This document shows positions 35,998 through 50,032 of a DNA stretch of 64,000 bases, one piece after another. This DNA comes from Larimichthys crocea. Taxonomy: Eukaryota; Chordata; Actinopteri; Sciaenidae. Positions within the stretch are counted from its first letter, which is position 1; the number at the start of each line of letters is the position of its first letter. A program made the translations under genes and the position numbers. The stretch is from assembly GCF_000972845.2 (NCBI RefSeq), contig NC_040032.1, forward strand, positions 15,527,358 through 15,591,357, given 5' to 3'. Under the pieces are notes generated by a model. That model searched no databases. It was not told the origin of the DNA and was given only the letters and a program-made list of their open reading frames with translations.

Positions 35998-36230
35998 ATT
36001 AATAGGACTTCTGGCTGGGTGCAGAGAGGGATCACAAACTCACTGGGTTATGGGTGACAACATAGGCAAAAATAGGATTTGAGGACAGGGACAGGTTAAC
36101 AGTTTTCCTAGGGTGACATGGTGAGGCAGAGGGACAGGTAGCATTCTCAGGTAAGACTCTGCGGTCTCATCCGTCGTCCTCTTTGGAACTCCTGATGGGT
36201 CCAGAGCTGCAGTCAGGGAGCCAATTACAC
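35998..36230 (-). other. nlgn2: Candidate 5'UTR part of the first coding exon, with uORFs
   Basis: An acceptor-like TGTCTTCCAG lies at 36240-36231 on the minus strand and would start a 233-nt noncoding segment before the start codon. It holds short uORFs: 36170-36147 (7 codons), 36144-36040 (34 codons, same frame as the gene and stopping 15 codons before its ATG), and a three-codon one nested near 36111. A less likely acceptor (GCACCCAG) lies closer to the ATG. The boundary is inferred from sequence only. Confidence 0.5.
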
Positions 36231-36258
36231 CTGGAAGACACAGACAGGGGTTTGAGTC

Positions 36259-36280
36259 AGTGTGTGTGTGTGTGTGTGTG
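36259..36280. repeat. (GT)n microsatellite
   Basis: GT tract just upstream of the candidate 5'UTR acceptor. On the minus strand it reads as CA. Confidence 0.95.
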
Positions 36281-37150
36281 AATAAGTGTGCTCTTTAAGA
36301 CCTGTCAGCGTGGTTTAAAAAGGCACAAGAGAACAACATAAGTGCGCTGATTTTACCCAAGATAAAGTGTCTGGAATAATGACACTTGACTGCAGATGAC
36401 TCCTTTGTGCTACATTTATATTAACCTAAGGCTAAGGCTTGCTATCACATCCGACACCAAGGGTTATATCTGTAATGTCATGTGATTTAGTGGTGCCAAA
36501 GATAATTGTTTTAACTTGAAAATACTGATGTCGGTGAGAATTTGACCACCTACGGTAAAGTTATTCGTGACACAGCCATAAAGTAAAACCTGCGATCAAG
36601 CTGTGGAAATAATAAAGATTATACCTGCTAGTCTCTACTGTGCCCAAGTACAACCTCACAGCGTGTAGTATTTCAGTCATGTTCACTTACAGAAGTTTCT
36701 TTGGATTTCAAATTGTCTTTTCTAGTTACTTATCGTTTAAGGCTGAATCTTATGACCACTTAGGCTTGCTGTTGGCCAGTCGAGCTAAGCTCTTGGTTTC
36801 CTGAAGCTCCTGTCTAGACTCGGTGTCTTGTATCCAAATTGGGACTAGAATGCGTCCCAAAATTCAACTTCTGTCACGTGTCACATCCTTGGCTAAATAT
36901 GCAAATAACCTTTTAACACAGCCGCAAAAGCAGCTTGTGTGATCACACCCTAATGCAATTTTGGGGTGCAAAACACACAGCTGCATTTAGAGTTGTTAAA
37001 CTTGTGATCACATCACCATGGGGCACACTGGGGTGCAAATGGTGGAAAAAGTGCCAAGGGCTGCTGTCACAATATCAGACTTTCATTAGAAGATTATTGT
37101 GGCCAAAAGAATTCATGATATCATCAGAATATCTAAAAAACTGATGCTAT

Positions 37151-37240
37151 CATCCATCCATCCAACCATTTCCTATAACCTCTTATCGTCATCAGGGTCA
37201 CGGCTGGGGCTGGAACCTATCCCAGCTGACTTTGGGCAAA
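37151..37240. repeat. Interspersed repeat fragment (CATCCATCC...CTTATC...CCCAGCTGAC)
   Basis: CCATCCATCCAACCATTTCC, CTTATCG, AGGGTCACGG and CTATCCCAGCTGAC follow in the order of a widespread fish repeat. A longer copy is at 54424-54640. Confidence 0.5.
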
Positions 37241-38520
37241 CTAATGCTATCAGTAAAATTCAATACTACTGTCTGTTGGTAGAGGTGTTAGATTATTGAC
37301 AATATCGGCATGTATATCATTAACAAGATATCAATATTTCATTTTTACATCTTAAGATTATCATCAAACATTGGAACTTGAATCAGCCTTGTGTCTCCAA
37401 CTAGGAAGAGCTTGAGAAATGTGAAGACACTTAATTTACAGTCCAAAGAGACTATCGCGTAATATGGCCCCCGGCTTCTTATTTTCATCTTTCAGATGAT
37501 TACAATATTTTGAAGTGTAAAACAACACTCATCTTGTAATTGACTTGCATCCGCAGAGAACACAAAAGAAATAAAAGCACGTTGGCACATCATTCTGAGG
37601 AGTGAACCAGCCAAACGCCATTGCCCCCCCCCCCGCGCACCCCTTTCAGCCATCCACACCGTGTCACAGTTAGCCTTTCCCTCTCAACTCACTTCAGTTG
37701 GTTCTTGCTTCCACATCATTACAGATGAATGGTCAGCGCTTATCTCACTCTGGCTTTGGGAGACGGAGTCGTTTAGGTGTGATAAAGGCTTTATGTGGCG
37801 CTAACTGTTGGTTGAATGCCGCCTCATATCCCCCCACCACCCTCAACGCTGCAATATCCACACTCCACTGCCAGCCAGTCAACAAGACACAAGCTGATGA
37901 TGATGACGGTGAAATACAGCTGGAAAGATGGCGTGCAACATAACGGGATGTTCAAAGTTAGTAATGTGAGCGGCTTCGTAGAGGACAAAACAGGAACAGG
38001 TTGTCTGTAAAAATATTCAGCTCATTAAAGCCCTCCGAGTGACTCCATCATATGACAGCTCCACTGTGGAGGAGGAGGTAAGATGTGTAAAGACAGCCTG
38101 AGTCCTCATCAAAAAAAGTTGGGTGTGCGTACATAGTCAAGCTGAAAATCCAACTTAGAGAAAAGATTAATGTGTATTATACACAGTACATGACTCTCTA
38201 CACGTTGTTGTAAAAGACTCATTGTGATTTAGAGAAGCAACTGGACTTATTTGGTAGTAAGAGGCAAGGGAACGAAATGTGTTCATGTGTTAATCTCAAT
38301 TTTGCTTTATCTTTATTCAGCCAGCCGAGTGCATTTAAATGAATAGTTTGCCAATGCTTATTTGCTTTGTTGCTGAACGTTAAGACGATGACGATCGATG
38401 CTGCTCAAATGTTAAATATGAAGCTTACATTCAGGACATGGTTAACTTGGCTTAGCATAAAAAGTGGAAGCAACATAAATGTAACATAAATACACATTTA
38501 GAAGCACATAAAACCAAGTA

Positions 38521-38602
38521 AAATGACCCAAACTAAGCAAGTCAAGTAAAGTCTGGCGGGCAAATGACCCAAACTAAGCAAGTCAAGTAAAGTCTGGCGG
38601 GC
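38521..38602. repeat. Perfect 41-bp tandem duplication
   Basis: Units 38521-38561 and 38562-38602 are identical (AAATGACCCAAACTAAGCAA... to ...TCTGGCGGGC). Adjacent sequence does not repeat. Identity implies a recent event. Confidence 0.95.
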
Positions 38603-41155
38603 TAAATGCTCCCGGTGGGGTTTGAAGTCACGTGGAGGACGGACCAAAATAGCGTTGCATGCCCTGTGGGGTTTCGGGGTAAACCTCATCCATTAATTGA
38701 CCATTTTTGTTTAACTGACAAAAACCTAAAAAAGTTAGCTGTGGATTTACATGTGCAAGTCAATTTCAAAAGTTCAGGCCGCTTGCTGTTCAAAGATAGT
38801 TCAAGTGGTTTTGACCTTCCAGCTTCAAATTACACACAATAAATAATAAGAAGAAGACTAAAAATGATGCAGACATATACACTTCAATAAGCATACTGAA
38901 TACTGAGTTTCACAGAGCTGCTGTCACTGCTCACTGCTATGGTTACATACCCATTTTGATTTAAAACAGCCATCTGTACTCATTATTATTCAGTCAGTAA
39001 ACGTGACTGAACATACAGCACAAAGCCAAGCACTTTCAATATATGCACAGTAATTCTATGTCTTCATTGGCTTGATGGCATAGGTGTGGGTTAGGTGTCA
39101 GTAGCCTGTCAGATTGATCCCTGTTACGCTTTCCTCCTTGCATGTACCAACAATGATGTACACACACATGCCTAAACTCCAACAAGGCATCAGATGTTGC
39201 ATGCAAGTACAGACTCGACAGTAAGGACAAACAAATTGGTCTGTTCTCAACCTCTCGCACGTGACGTGCAAATGGTAGTACCTTAACATCCCTTAACATC
39301 TGTTCACATCAGCCATCCGTGAGCTGAAATGGCACTGAGCGTGCATCTTCACGCGTAAAAATGGTCTGTATTGACACACAAATCACCGGGCTGATTGAAG
39401 CCGTTTTCTGTTCGGTTTTTATATATATAATAGGTAGTCCTGTCAGCCGAAGCTGTTTGTGAAGGTTATGTCCTTCTGCCAGTGGGACACTTTTATGGCT
39501 TTGTTTAAAATGGAATGGTCAGAGTGGTTTGTGAAATCTTCTGCAGGATGGTGGTGCATTGGTGCATTTATATTGCTTTGTTTCCACCTGAAGTATTAAA
39601 AGTGCATGCAGTGCTTCAGCTGTCAGGATGCTCTCCCTCTGCTAGTCAACAGCTGCGGATGACAAGCAGCCAGTGTTGAAGTCAAGATCGTTTAAAACAG
39701 AGACCAAGACCAAGTATGTAGCTCAGTTAAATAGCTAACATACAGCTAAAATCAGGATTTACAGACTGCTATGCGTTTCCTTTTGGATGCTATTTTGCAT
39801 GATGAACTCTTTGTGGTTTAGAAAGTCAAATTTTATTACAAAAGGTTTGGATGACATCTTCTCCCAGACAGTCACATTGAAGGTGGGCGAGGGGGGGAGG
39901 GAGGTGTGGTGGCCGTTAACGGTAACAAAATGACCGTAACGGTAGAAATGAGTCAAGTTATTGGTTTCATTTGAAGCAGGAGGTTGTTACCTCCAGTCAC
40001 TGTAATAACATTATCAAATAAATCAGACAATGCCCAGGCAATTTAGAGATACCGTGTTTTTGTGAGACTGCGGTGGCTGGACTTCAGACCTTCTGGGAGG
40101 GGTCTAGTGGCTTCTCCAGTTAAGTTAAATAAATAAAGGGATGACGTTTCATGACACAGCAAAAAAAAGTCCCCCTAGATTCCCATTTATACATTTCCAA
40201 ATCTAAAATACTATGCATTACTATGGCTTGGCTGAATACTTGATGGCTAATATTATTAATATCAGCTTAGCAAGCCAGAAACAGAATGCTGCGTTTGTGA
40301 CTAAGCTTGGACGTCTGCTATCTACCGTCACCGTGCAGGGAAAAAGGAACCCTTTCATTAAAATATAAAACAAAGCTCAGATGGCTGTTTGTTGTATTCT
40401 CCCACAACCTACAACAGTCTACATACAGTGATCCATTGTCTCTATGCATTGATATCTGATGGGAAAAATAACTCAATATGATACAGGCGTCTTTCTTTTT
40501 CTTAGAGATCCTGGGAAAACACAGCCTGTCACACCTTAAACTGAATAATCTGATCATAACTGTTCTTTCTAGTGCCAGCGGTTTGGAGAACTACCTGGAA
40601 GAAGAGGACCTTGGATAACATATAGTAGCATATTCAGCTACTTTATTGATTTTTTGAAGGTGAAGTGATGAACAATCTGAAAAGCTCTGAGGCTTATTCA
40701 TAAGCAGTAAAACACACCATTGCGCAATTCAATACACTCAGGGGTTTCGCCACTGCAGTCTTTTCAGTATGACTGGTAGCTTAAGTAATGTTGGCTAATG
40801 TTATGAATTTTATTCAGTGTAACTGATGTTGTCGAGTCAGTACGCTCAGTTAATGACTCTTCTTTACTTCAGTACTCTGTTTTAGCACTTACCATTATCC
40901 CACAATATTCAGTTACATACTCAAGCTTTCAGGGCTTCAAAGTGCCACATCACCACATTACTTAGGCTAAGCTAACTTAGTTTGTGACTGCTACTTATGG
41001 TTATGGGTGTAGGTGTGGTCATATTTTCCTTTTTAAAATAAAAAAAATTGACATTTTGTGAAACATTTTGACCCCTAAATACGAAGCAACCATCAGCTAA
41101 CTACTAATTAGCATGTTATAAATATATATAAATGTATATATATATATATATATAT

Positions 41156-41558
41156 CAGTGATGCGCGGGTCCATGTTTGATCGACCGACGTTTTAAACTA
41201 ACCCGCCCGAATTCGAACCGCGGCAAATAATTGTTAAATATTGTACCCAACCCACTCCCTGACCCGCATTTTAAAAAGTAGTCTATACTCTTGATTAACT
41301 TCGTGGCGTCATCGGGCTACATAAAACTGGCATTACTGCGTTATTATATTCATTTAAAATGCGGTTTAATGGCATTGCTCAGTTCCACGTGTTGGAAAAA
41401 TCAGGCTTTTTGTCCCGCATCAAAACTTTACTCGGCATCTTTATTTCAAACGACCCGACCGACCGCGACCTGAATATCATTAAAAATATTGTTTGGTGAC
41501 TCGTGACCGCGGGCGACTGCGGGCACCCGCTCAATTTGGATTAACCCGCGCATCAATG
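41156..41558. mobile_element. hAT-type element with 15-bp inverted ends
   Basis: 403 bp. The left end CAGTGATGCGCGGGT and the inverted right end CATTGATGCGCGGGT differ at one position. It is flanked by ATATATAT on both sides, which equals an 8-bp duplication but is low complexity. The interior has many CCCG/CGGG motifs and no transposase. Confidence 0.7.
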
Positions 41559-43559
41559 ATATATATATAATATAAATGCTGTTATAAGGATTAAAAACAA
41601 AAGATATGATGTGAGATTAAGAGTTGCTGGTAGGTTTCCAGTCTGTATGCTAAGCTAAGTTAGCTCGCCGCTGGCGGTAGCTTCATTTAGCATGCCGTTC
41701 CCATCATTAATTTCTGGAAAATAATAAATAAAAATGAGGAAATACACTTTAGCGTATCGCTAACTCTTGTGGATACTAGTTCAGAGTAAGAAATAACCAG
41801 AAGTTATGCTAAAAATAGAGCTAAAATGGTAACAAAAGTTATCGCTAAATAAAGTAAGTATGTCCAAAACAAACTGTGCATGTCATTAAAGAGTTCAACA
41901 CATTTTTGTTTTCTTAGGTAGATTTCATTGGAAAGTTTCAGGGAAGAAGACATGCACCAGACATGACCAAGACATGTTTAGCATGATGTTGCCCGAGAGG
42001 CTTCAATGTTCCCTTAAATCCTTAATGGACTAGGCAAGATGAACACTAGCAGATGAAGGCTAGCAGAAGAACTGGAGCTAAGATTAGACTTGTCAGGCTG
42101 CATATGTAAGCTCAGCCAAAGGGCCTCATCCTCTTTTCACACCAGACATCGAAGCTATCCAAAATCTGCCCCAACGCCTCAATGCACAGACTGCTACTGG
42201 GTGATGCAGGAATAGGAGATGAGAAGAAATGGCTGCCACTCCCGGATAGAGCAGCAATGATATAAGAATTCAAAAGCCACCAACAGAAAAGTCAGTTTCT
42301 CTCCATTGCGATCTGTAACAACTATATGATGCTGAGGCAAAAGGACGGAGGGGGAAAAAATGGAATTATTTTAAAATTCAGCACTGGTACGGGGGCAGTT
42401 TTAGCCTATTCTTGTCAATTAGGATCATGCGTGAGTCATTTGCTTTGAGTAACAACGAGTCAGCTCATCCTGTGCCGTCATCGGTTAAATTTAGGTCACG
42501 ACATCTGAATATATTTGGTAAAAAAAAAGAACGTCAGTAACTGTCCGACTCATTTAAAACAAAGTTTCTTTTAATTAGAGAAAACAGTTAACAGCCTAAA
42601 ATATTTTTGTCTTTAACTATAGGATGTGTCACGTAATGAAGAGCGAAGCCCCTGAAGGGTAACAGGCTGAGATTCAGCAGACTTTATGCCAATCGAACTT
42701 TAAACCATATTAGGATTATTCTAATATGATCACTGCTGAAGTGAGAGGAGATACATATTTATTTTGTACGGTAATATATTCTTTCAAATCGTGGAGATAA
42801 CTTCAACAGTGTCATTAAAGCTATATCTTCTTGTAGCTGATATATAATATATATACTATTAACCAGGCAGGTTGATTAGGAATGTGAGCCTAACTCTGCA
42901 ACTTTGTTGCAAGAAAAACAGCTGTTTAGCTTTACGATGTTGCTCGGTCAGCTGATCAATTTGGGCTAGGGCTGGGTGATGATGGACAAAGAATAAAATC
43001 TAAATTTTTTAAATCCTGGAGGCGATTCACGATTTGAATTTTTGATTTGAATCTTGCAAAATGCAGTAAGACTGAACACAGTTGAGCAAGAATAATAAAA
43101 TACCCGCACCATCTGCAAGGGCTGTCATTGTTATGCATATTCAAAAAACAGGTTATCCGGCACAGCTATCTACTGTCAGTACCATATGCTTTCAACTAAA
43201 CAGAGCACGGACACCCACTTTAATAATCAACAGACAGTGCATCAGCGTGATATCTTCAGACAGCTTGCTCGCTAGCATTATCCACCCGGTCAGAAGTGAA
43301 CAAGGTAGAGTCCACACAGTCGACTACTGCGACTTCACCTCTTGTGACCGGATAATGTCAGACACAAACTGAGCGTGAGTCTTTTTTTCCAGTCCCTCTC
43401 ATAGATACAACTGTTCACCAGAGCAGGCTAGCCATCTGTAGGTGAGACACCGAGAATTATGAAAGTCCCGTAATGAAGTGTTCAGTTCACATCACGGTTT
43501 ACAGGACTGTTGTAACCCAATGCATCTATCATAGTTACTTTTTAAAGACATATTTGCCA

Positions 43560-43843
43560 GATTAAGATTAGTTGATTGATTTATTAGTTGTCAATTATTA
43601 ACTTGCCAACTATTTTGATAACCGATTGATTCCAAAATGTCCTAATTTTCTGATTTCAGCTTCTCAAATATGAACACTTCTTTCATCTTGCATGACTTCT
43701 ATGAATTTATGTTGCATACAAAACTTTAGGAAACAGTAATCAACATATTTCTGACATTTTTAGATCAAATAACTGATTGATTAATTGGGAAAATGACTGA
43801 CAGATTAATCAATGATGAAAATAATTAGTGGTTGCAGCCCTAT
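43560..43843 (-). mobile_element. Diverged short DNA-element remnant (GCAGCCCTA end)
   Basis: AT-rich block with repeated GATTAAT/GATTGAT motifs that ends AGTGGTTGCAGCCCTA. It resembles the very common fish repeat starting TAGGGCTGCAACTA in inverted orientation. No clean duplication was found. A related fragment lies near 29411-29460. Confidence 0.5.
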
Positions 43844-46800
43844 GCCCGACCGCCATGAAATCTGAAACAGATATTCGTTGTCCTCAGAGGATGATTTCTA
43901 ATGATCTCATGATGACCTTTCATCTTTTCAGCATTTCCATTTGATCAGCAAATGCCTCACACGGTATATTACCTTAAAAACGGTTCAACAATTAATGGGC
44001 AGACCAACATTAGCACACTTACTGTATGCTCACCAGATGATTAACTCTTTCCATTTTGGACACCATGTCAGGTTCACTTTGGTTCCACCCTCTGGCCAAA
44101 TGATAACTTTAAAAACCATGCTAATGTTTGGCACTTTCATGTTGCCCAGGGGATAAACCTTTCATTTTTAATGATCCCATGGCATTTGCTGCAGCACTAC
44201 CCTCAGGACAAATACATTTTTAGAAGATTGCAAAATCGACATTGTGTTACTTGCTCCAAGCAAAATCTCTTGTCTTTATTACTGCATCATAGTATGTTAT
44301 AAACCATTGATCAAATGACTGTATGGTGCTTATAAATGTTAAATAGGGGGATTTAAAGTGAAGTGTTAGCGTTAATCTGTCTGAGAAAATAAACATTTAA
44401 GGTCGTAAGTACTTGTCACGGGGTTGATTTCATGGCAACCACATGCAATCCCACAATTTATTCTATTAATCGTCAAAGAGCAGCTCAATCAGGTAACATA
44501 GCTGCTTCATCTGTCACTTGCTTTCCAATCCATGACACCGCAAACTTAGAAATATGCAGGACTTTTCCACATAGAAACATAACTTGCAATTAATCCAAGA
44601 AATGACTGCAAACATCTCAATGAACGGCAGATCCAGAGCGAGCATTGGAGGCCTCAAGCCTCAATTCAAAACACGGGGTCAAAACAAATGAAATGTCATC
44701 ATCTTGATTTTTACACTACACACTGGTGCACGGATTCACCCCAATAATTAGCGACATGAAAACAGAAGTAAGAAAAAAGTAGAAGTCAATTAAAAGGAGG
44801 CTTTAATGAGACATCATTGCAGGTTAATAAAGCAGCAGCGGGGATCATAAAGCAGCACGCAGTGGGAGCAGATAGGAGATGTTAGACGAAAGGCCCTCTG
44901 TCACTGCTGGACCACAAAATCAATATGTTGCTGTTGGTAACCAGCGTTCTTTCTCTTTAACACCTGTAGATCACATGGAAAACTCTTTATCTTAGAGCTC
45001 TCACCAGTACACACAAAATATGTTGAGAGCTACTGACCAGACACTGTAACTATTTGGTATAGATGAACACTGCTGGCTCTAGGGCGGCTGTTACTTTTTT
45101 TATTTATCCGTTTGCTTAAGTGTGTTTGTTGAGCGGGAGAATGTGCCATAATGAAGCCAAGCGGAGTGCTCAATCTGGTGACACACTAATTAGCAATGAT
45201 CTAGGTGAAATGCTAGCTGCGTTCGCGTGTGTATAGGTGTTTGTGGGTGATACACACTGTTTGAGGGAGCAGTCTTGACAGCTGCTTAGCCTCAAGCTTA
45301 AAGCTAATTTAAGAATAAAAACGTCCCACTAAGTTAAATAAAGAAGGCAGCTAACAATGTTGAGACGAGCGTCCAGGCTCACCGAGATACTGTCAGATGC
45401 AAGAATTCAAATAATAATCACGACGCTGATGATAATCTTTTTTCAAATCTACAATCTAGAAAATAATGAAATAGGAGGAAAGAGAAAAGGCGGTGAAGAC
45501 AATACATAAAAGCATGTCTAGAGGGGTGCAATTTAAAAAGAGATTTACAGGATAACATTGAATTAACTAGCTTGTGTTCCTCAGGCAGGCACCTTCAACG
45601 TTAAGCCCCCCCCTCGCGAAACTGCAATCAGCTTTATTCTTGACTCTAGACTGAGGAAGAGTCAAAAGAGCCCCAGGATCTCAGGCTTGACAGGAAACTC
45701 CAAAGTCTGAACGTAGCCACAGGCCAGATGCTGCTGCTGCTGCTGCTGCTGCGGCCTACTTTAAATGTGATCATTGAAAAGTGATGACACCGAGCCAGAG
45801 TCCCAATAATACCTCACAAGTTTACATCATACTGTAGCTTCTAGTTTAAAGGAGGAAACTTGGTGCACTGGTTGACAACTACAGCTGGACATTTCTTTTT
45901 TTCGAAAGTACTGCGTTTGACCCAGGATTTCCCAAGTAATCTAACGTCAATGTGTGTCTCATGTTCTTCACGTGGATGTGTCATGAACATTTCTCTGGCA
46001 ACGTGCGAGTCTGACTAATTCATTACAGGCTGTGTGACAGGCTGCGTCCAACTGACAAAGCATATCCCTCTGCTTTTATTTGGAGGACGTCTGAAAAGGA
46101 TGTGCGGTAAGTTTATGAAACAAAAGCCACGAGGATAGGCTACTATACAAATCACTTATAATATGATCATAATATAATAATGAAATAATAAAAAAAACTT
46201 CTCAATCTTACTGAAATAAAACTTGTAAAAAGATTCAAGGAATATTTTGCAGAACTTGAAACGTAGACAGAATTAGTTCTATGTATTTAAGAATAAACTG
46301 TACTGCTGTGTCAACTTACAAACCAATGTCTTGCAGTCCTGGGTTGCCAAATTAACTTTAGCTGAAAGTAATCTTGAAACAATAATTCATTTGATTTGCC
46401 GCAAAATACCCGAGGGAGCCACGAAAAAAAAAAACATTCCTTAACTTAAATTAGGATCAGATGTTTTCTATATAACATAATGTTTGTATTTATTTTTAAA
46501 AGTTTTGTCCTTTGGTAGCATCAAATTAAATCTGTGCTTTCCTAAAGTGGTACCAGAGTAGTTTATTTTTACATAATTTCTTCAAATCTTTTTTTTTCAA
46601 AAGCAATTCCAGCATGTGTGTCTTTTTGGTGGTTTGCGAGCTCAACTTGCTCACAGCACAGCAAAACCGAAGGATCATAAGGAGGAGTAGTAAGTGCACA
46701 GTTGCGAGGGTGTTTGAAAAAAAGTTCAAGGTCAAAAACGAGGAAGAAAAGGAGGACGGCTGAAAAAAAAAAGCCAAAGAGGAGCAGAAACCAATGCCAG

Positions 46801-47384
46801 GAAACAGTGGGAAGAAATTTCATGACTAAAACAGAGGCAGGTGTAGGTAGCAGAGGTGGCGCGCATGGTTAAGTGGTTTGCTGAACGTCAAGCAACAGCT
46901 CATCCTGTAATCCTCCCTCTTAAAGAGCCACCATACTGATAGTTTGCGAAGATAACTTGGCAGCTCCTGGTGTTGTTACAAGGTTACCTTCATAGGTCTA
47001 CAATTACCTTTCTCCTGACTGCTCCATCACCTGAGCTTCCCTGCCCATCACACCTGGATCTCATTACCCTCATCAGTCAGTCATTCATACCGGCCAAGAT
47101 TCACCTCGCCTCTGCCAGATTTTGCAGAGTTTCACGCCTGGCTTTTCTCTGTCTGTCCTTCCAGTTTGAGGATTCGTGCCTACTACGCCGTCACCAGGGT
47201 CATCCACCCTGCAGCTGGCTGCTTCCGCCTCCCTTCTTCCATGAAAGTCCATCCAATATTCCACGCCTCTTGCCTCAAAACCCCTTAAGAGACTTCACTC
47301 TAGCTCTGCCCAACCATCAATGATCTCAACTCTACTGCATGGGAACAATGACATGAAAGCAAAGCTTAATTCTTTAAGATCTCT

Positions 47385-47545
47385 TAAAGGAACAGTGTAC
47401 AGGATTTTAGTGCCATCCAGCAGTGTATTTGCTGATTGCCACTGCCCTTACCTTCTCATGAAAGAGAAACTACAGTGGCTGAAAACACGCGAAAACCCCC
47501 CAAAAGGCGTGGTTCTTCTTCCAGAGGCACCTTCACATTTTGTTT
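47385..47545 (+). repeat. Interspersed repeat (ACAGGATTTTAGTGCCATCC type)
   Basis: The reading AAAGGAACAGTGTACAGG followed by GTGCCATCCAGCAGTG and CTACAGTGGCTGAAAACACG matches a common teleost dispersed repeat. A related piece lies at 63040-63130. Confidence 0.5.
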
Positions 47546-49877
47546 GAAGGGCTTTCACCTGAACCCTATTCAGTAAATGCTCAGCTGGATCGACGTCTGA
47601 CCAATGTTTGGCTCAACAAAACTCATTGGGTTGCATCGTCTTTATGTTTAGGATCAGTGTTGTGTGCGTTGTTCTACAATTGGGATGTTGGACAAATGGG
47701 CAATGAGCATGAGCAATCCTGTCCCTGAAGCTGAAAGTCAGCACTCACAGCCAGTCGGTCTTTCATTTCACATTAAATGTGCTGGAGTAGCATCAAACCA
47801 CTTCTCTGTTCCAATACTTTCTGACTGTGTTGTACATATTTACCACAGTAAACATTCATTCCGCCATCAAGTTGCTCTCGCTATCGCTCCTTTTAAACCA
47901 GTTCAATTTCAGGAGTGTCAAAGGAGAAGTTGCATGGCTGATTTTTATACTTTATAAGCCTCAATCAACAAAGAAAAGATCTGTTTCTAGGAGGCAATAA
48001 TCTTGTCTTATCTGAACAAGCACAGCATGTACGTTTTTATATATTTGAAATATTTCTTAATTTACTAGAAGGCTTTTTTGGGATTTAATAAGTAACCTAA
48101 CTTTTGGCAGCATGTCAGGTGAACTACTATAAGTTTTAAAGAACAAAGAAACTACCAGGGAACCGAAATATAAAGCTACAGTTAAAATATAATCAGTTTT
48201 GCTTAAACACAAATTTAAAAGCAAATGTCTGTACACATCACACTCCTGCCAGCGGTGTGTTTCATAATGAAGCTATTTTCAGTCAATTAATCATCAAACT
48301 TTGATTTTAGGGCCAATTGACAGGCCTGCACGATAGTGGTTATATTTATGTCTGCACTAATAGCCCCGTATACTAATTAAGACATTAATCTAGCTGTTGC
48401 AGTTGTCATGTTAACACTTGTCTTGCCCGTGTCAACAAGAGTAATGTGAGAAAAAACCTGATTCCAGCTCTTAATTTTCGGCTCTTCAGTGTGGACACAG
48501 TGTGGGGAGATTGGGAGGGTTTGTTTACAGGGATGACAAAATGAAAGGAGTGAATGCTTTAAGCTGACATTAAGAAGATCAACATATTCTGATCAAGTCA
48601 AAGAAGCGACAACGGAAAAAAAAAAAAGTACATGACTATGGCTCAAGTAGTTCCTTCTTTTCTATGTAAACTGCTCCTAGTCTAATCAAACATACCCCTG
48701 CTGGGTGAAATCACTTTCATTTGAACCGTGGGTTTGCTTAATTGAACTATTAATGCAATCTTTGTTGCCACAGTACACCCTTGTATTGTTTCTATCATCT
48801 AATCTAAAAGTGCAGCCAGTTATGTTCTGTAAAATTATCTTTTTATATCATGATTTACATAAATAAATCATTAGTATCCATTTACATTTGGATGTTGTCT
48901 AAGTGTGTTGCAATCCCCAGTGGACAGCGCAATACGCCTAAAGGAGAGTTCGTAACTGAGAGACACATGTCAACCACACCTGCTTCGTTCTTACATAAGA
49001 TCATGTGAGTACAAAGAAATACTAGGCTGGAAAAAGCACACAAGGTTGACGCCGTAGAGCGCATTTACACAGTAATACTCATTGTTACAGAAGTGTGCAG
49101 TCAGTTGAGGGGAAAGGGAAGAGCAGCTGCAGTCTGCATACTGCACCAGTGTGGGCAGATAAGGGCTGTGTTGGGAGAAGCGGTGTGAGATTTAAGATGA
49201 AGTGACACGAATTTCAACCCGAAAGGTGGGACGATAGTTATATTAGAGACACTGAGTGATATGTGGATGTAATGAGACACATAAGAGGTGGGAACCCGTG
49301 GTGAAACTATGTAAGAGGAGCAGATGGAAGAGAATGAGTTTGAGTTGTTAAATATTAAAGGCTACACAATTACAATTTCTGATCTCAAAGGCAGCCGTTG
49401 CCTGGACCGGGAGATGCGGTTGGAATCGTTATCACGACATTTATTATTTCATTGATTAAAAATATATCGAGTGACAACATAAAAGGCCAAAGACATGCAG
49501 TGTAAACTGAGTTTTTGTTGTAGCACCTGGTTACATCACTAGTTGATGCCTATGTTAATTGTTAATGCAAATGACGGATGGTGTTAGATTGTGCTGACTG
49601 ACTGATCTTTTTAGGGTATTAGAGCCAAAATGTGGGACATCAAGACTGACACCAATGGTGCAATAAGAAGAAGTGATGATGGACAATTAGGAGTTAGCAT
49701 ACTGGAAAAAAAATAATACTGAGTTTAGCAATGATTGACTTTTTTGTAACTGTATCTGTTGTGCAGATTTCCATTTGGTGCTACACATGTGCGCTTTCTT
49801 TTAAGGACATAACAGCCGGTTCAAAACACAGCATGCCAAACTGGCTGTGTATGTCTCATTGCGGCCACGCTCTGGGG

Positions 49878-50032
49878 CAGGGGTGCTGTATAGGGGGGAA
49901 AAGTTAGGACAGTTCCAATGGCCCACGACTGACAGGGGCCCCAAAAAATAGATGTGGTGACAACAGCTGCGCAGAGGGGGCCCAATTAGATTTTTTTTGT
50001 CATGGGGCCCAAAATTCCTGGCAGCACCCCTG
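49878..50032. mobile_element. 155-bp hAT-type MITE with perfect 8-bp duplication
   Basis: The ends CAGGGGTGCTG and CAGCACCCCTG are perfect 11-bp inverted repeats. CTCTGGGG stands at 49870-49877 and again at 50033-50040. Interior GGGGCCC motifs recur in inverted positions. It is too short to encode anything. Confidence 0.88.

Noticed and set aside
42966..43110. TAGGGCTGGGTGATGATGG end of a possible further DNA element
   Set aside because: Resembles a common fish repeat, but the other end and any duplication could not be found, so no boundaries can be given.
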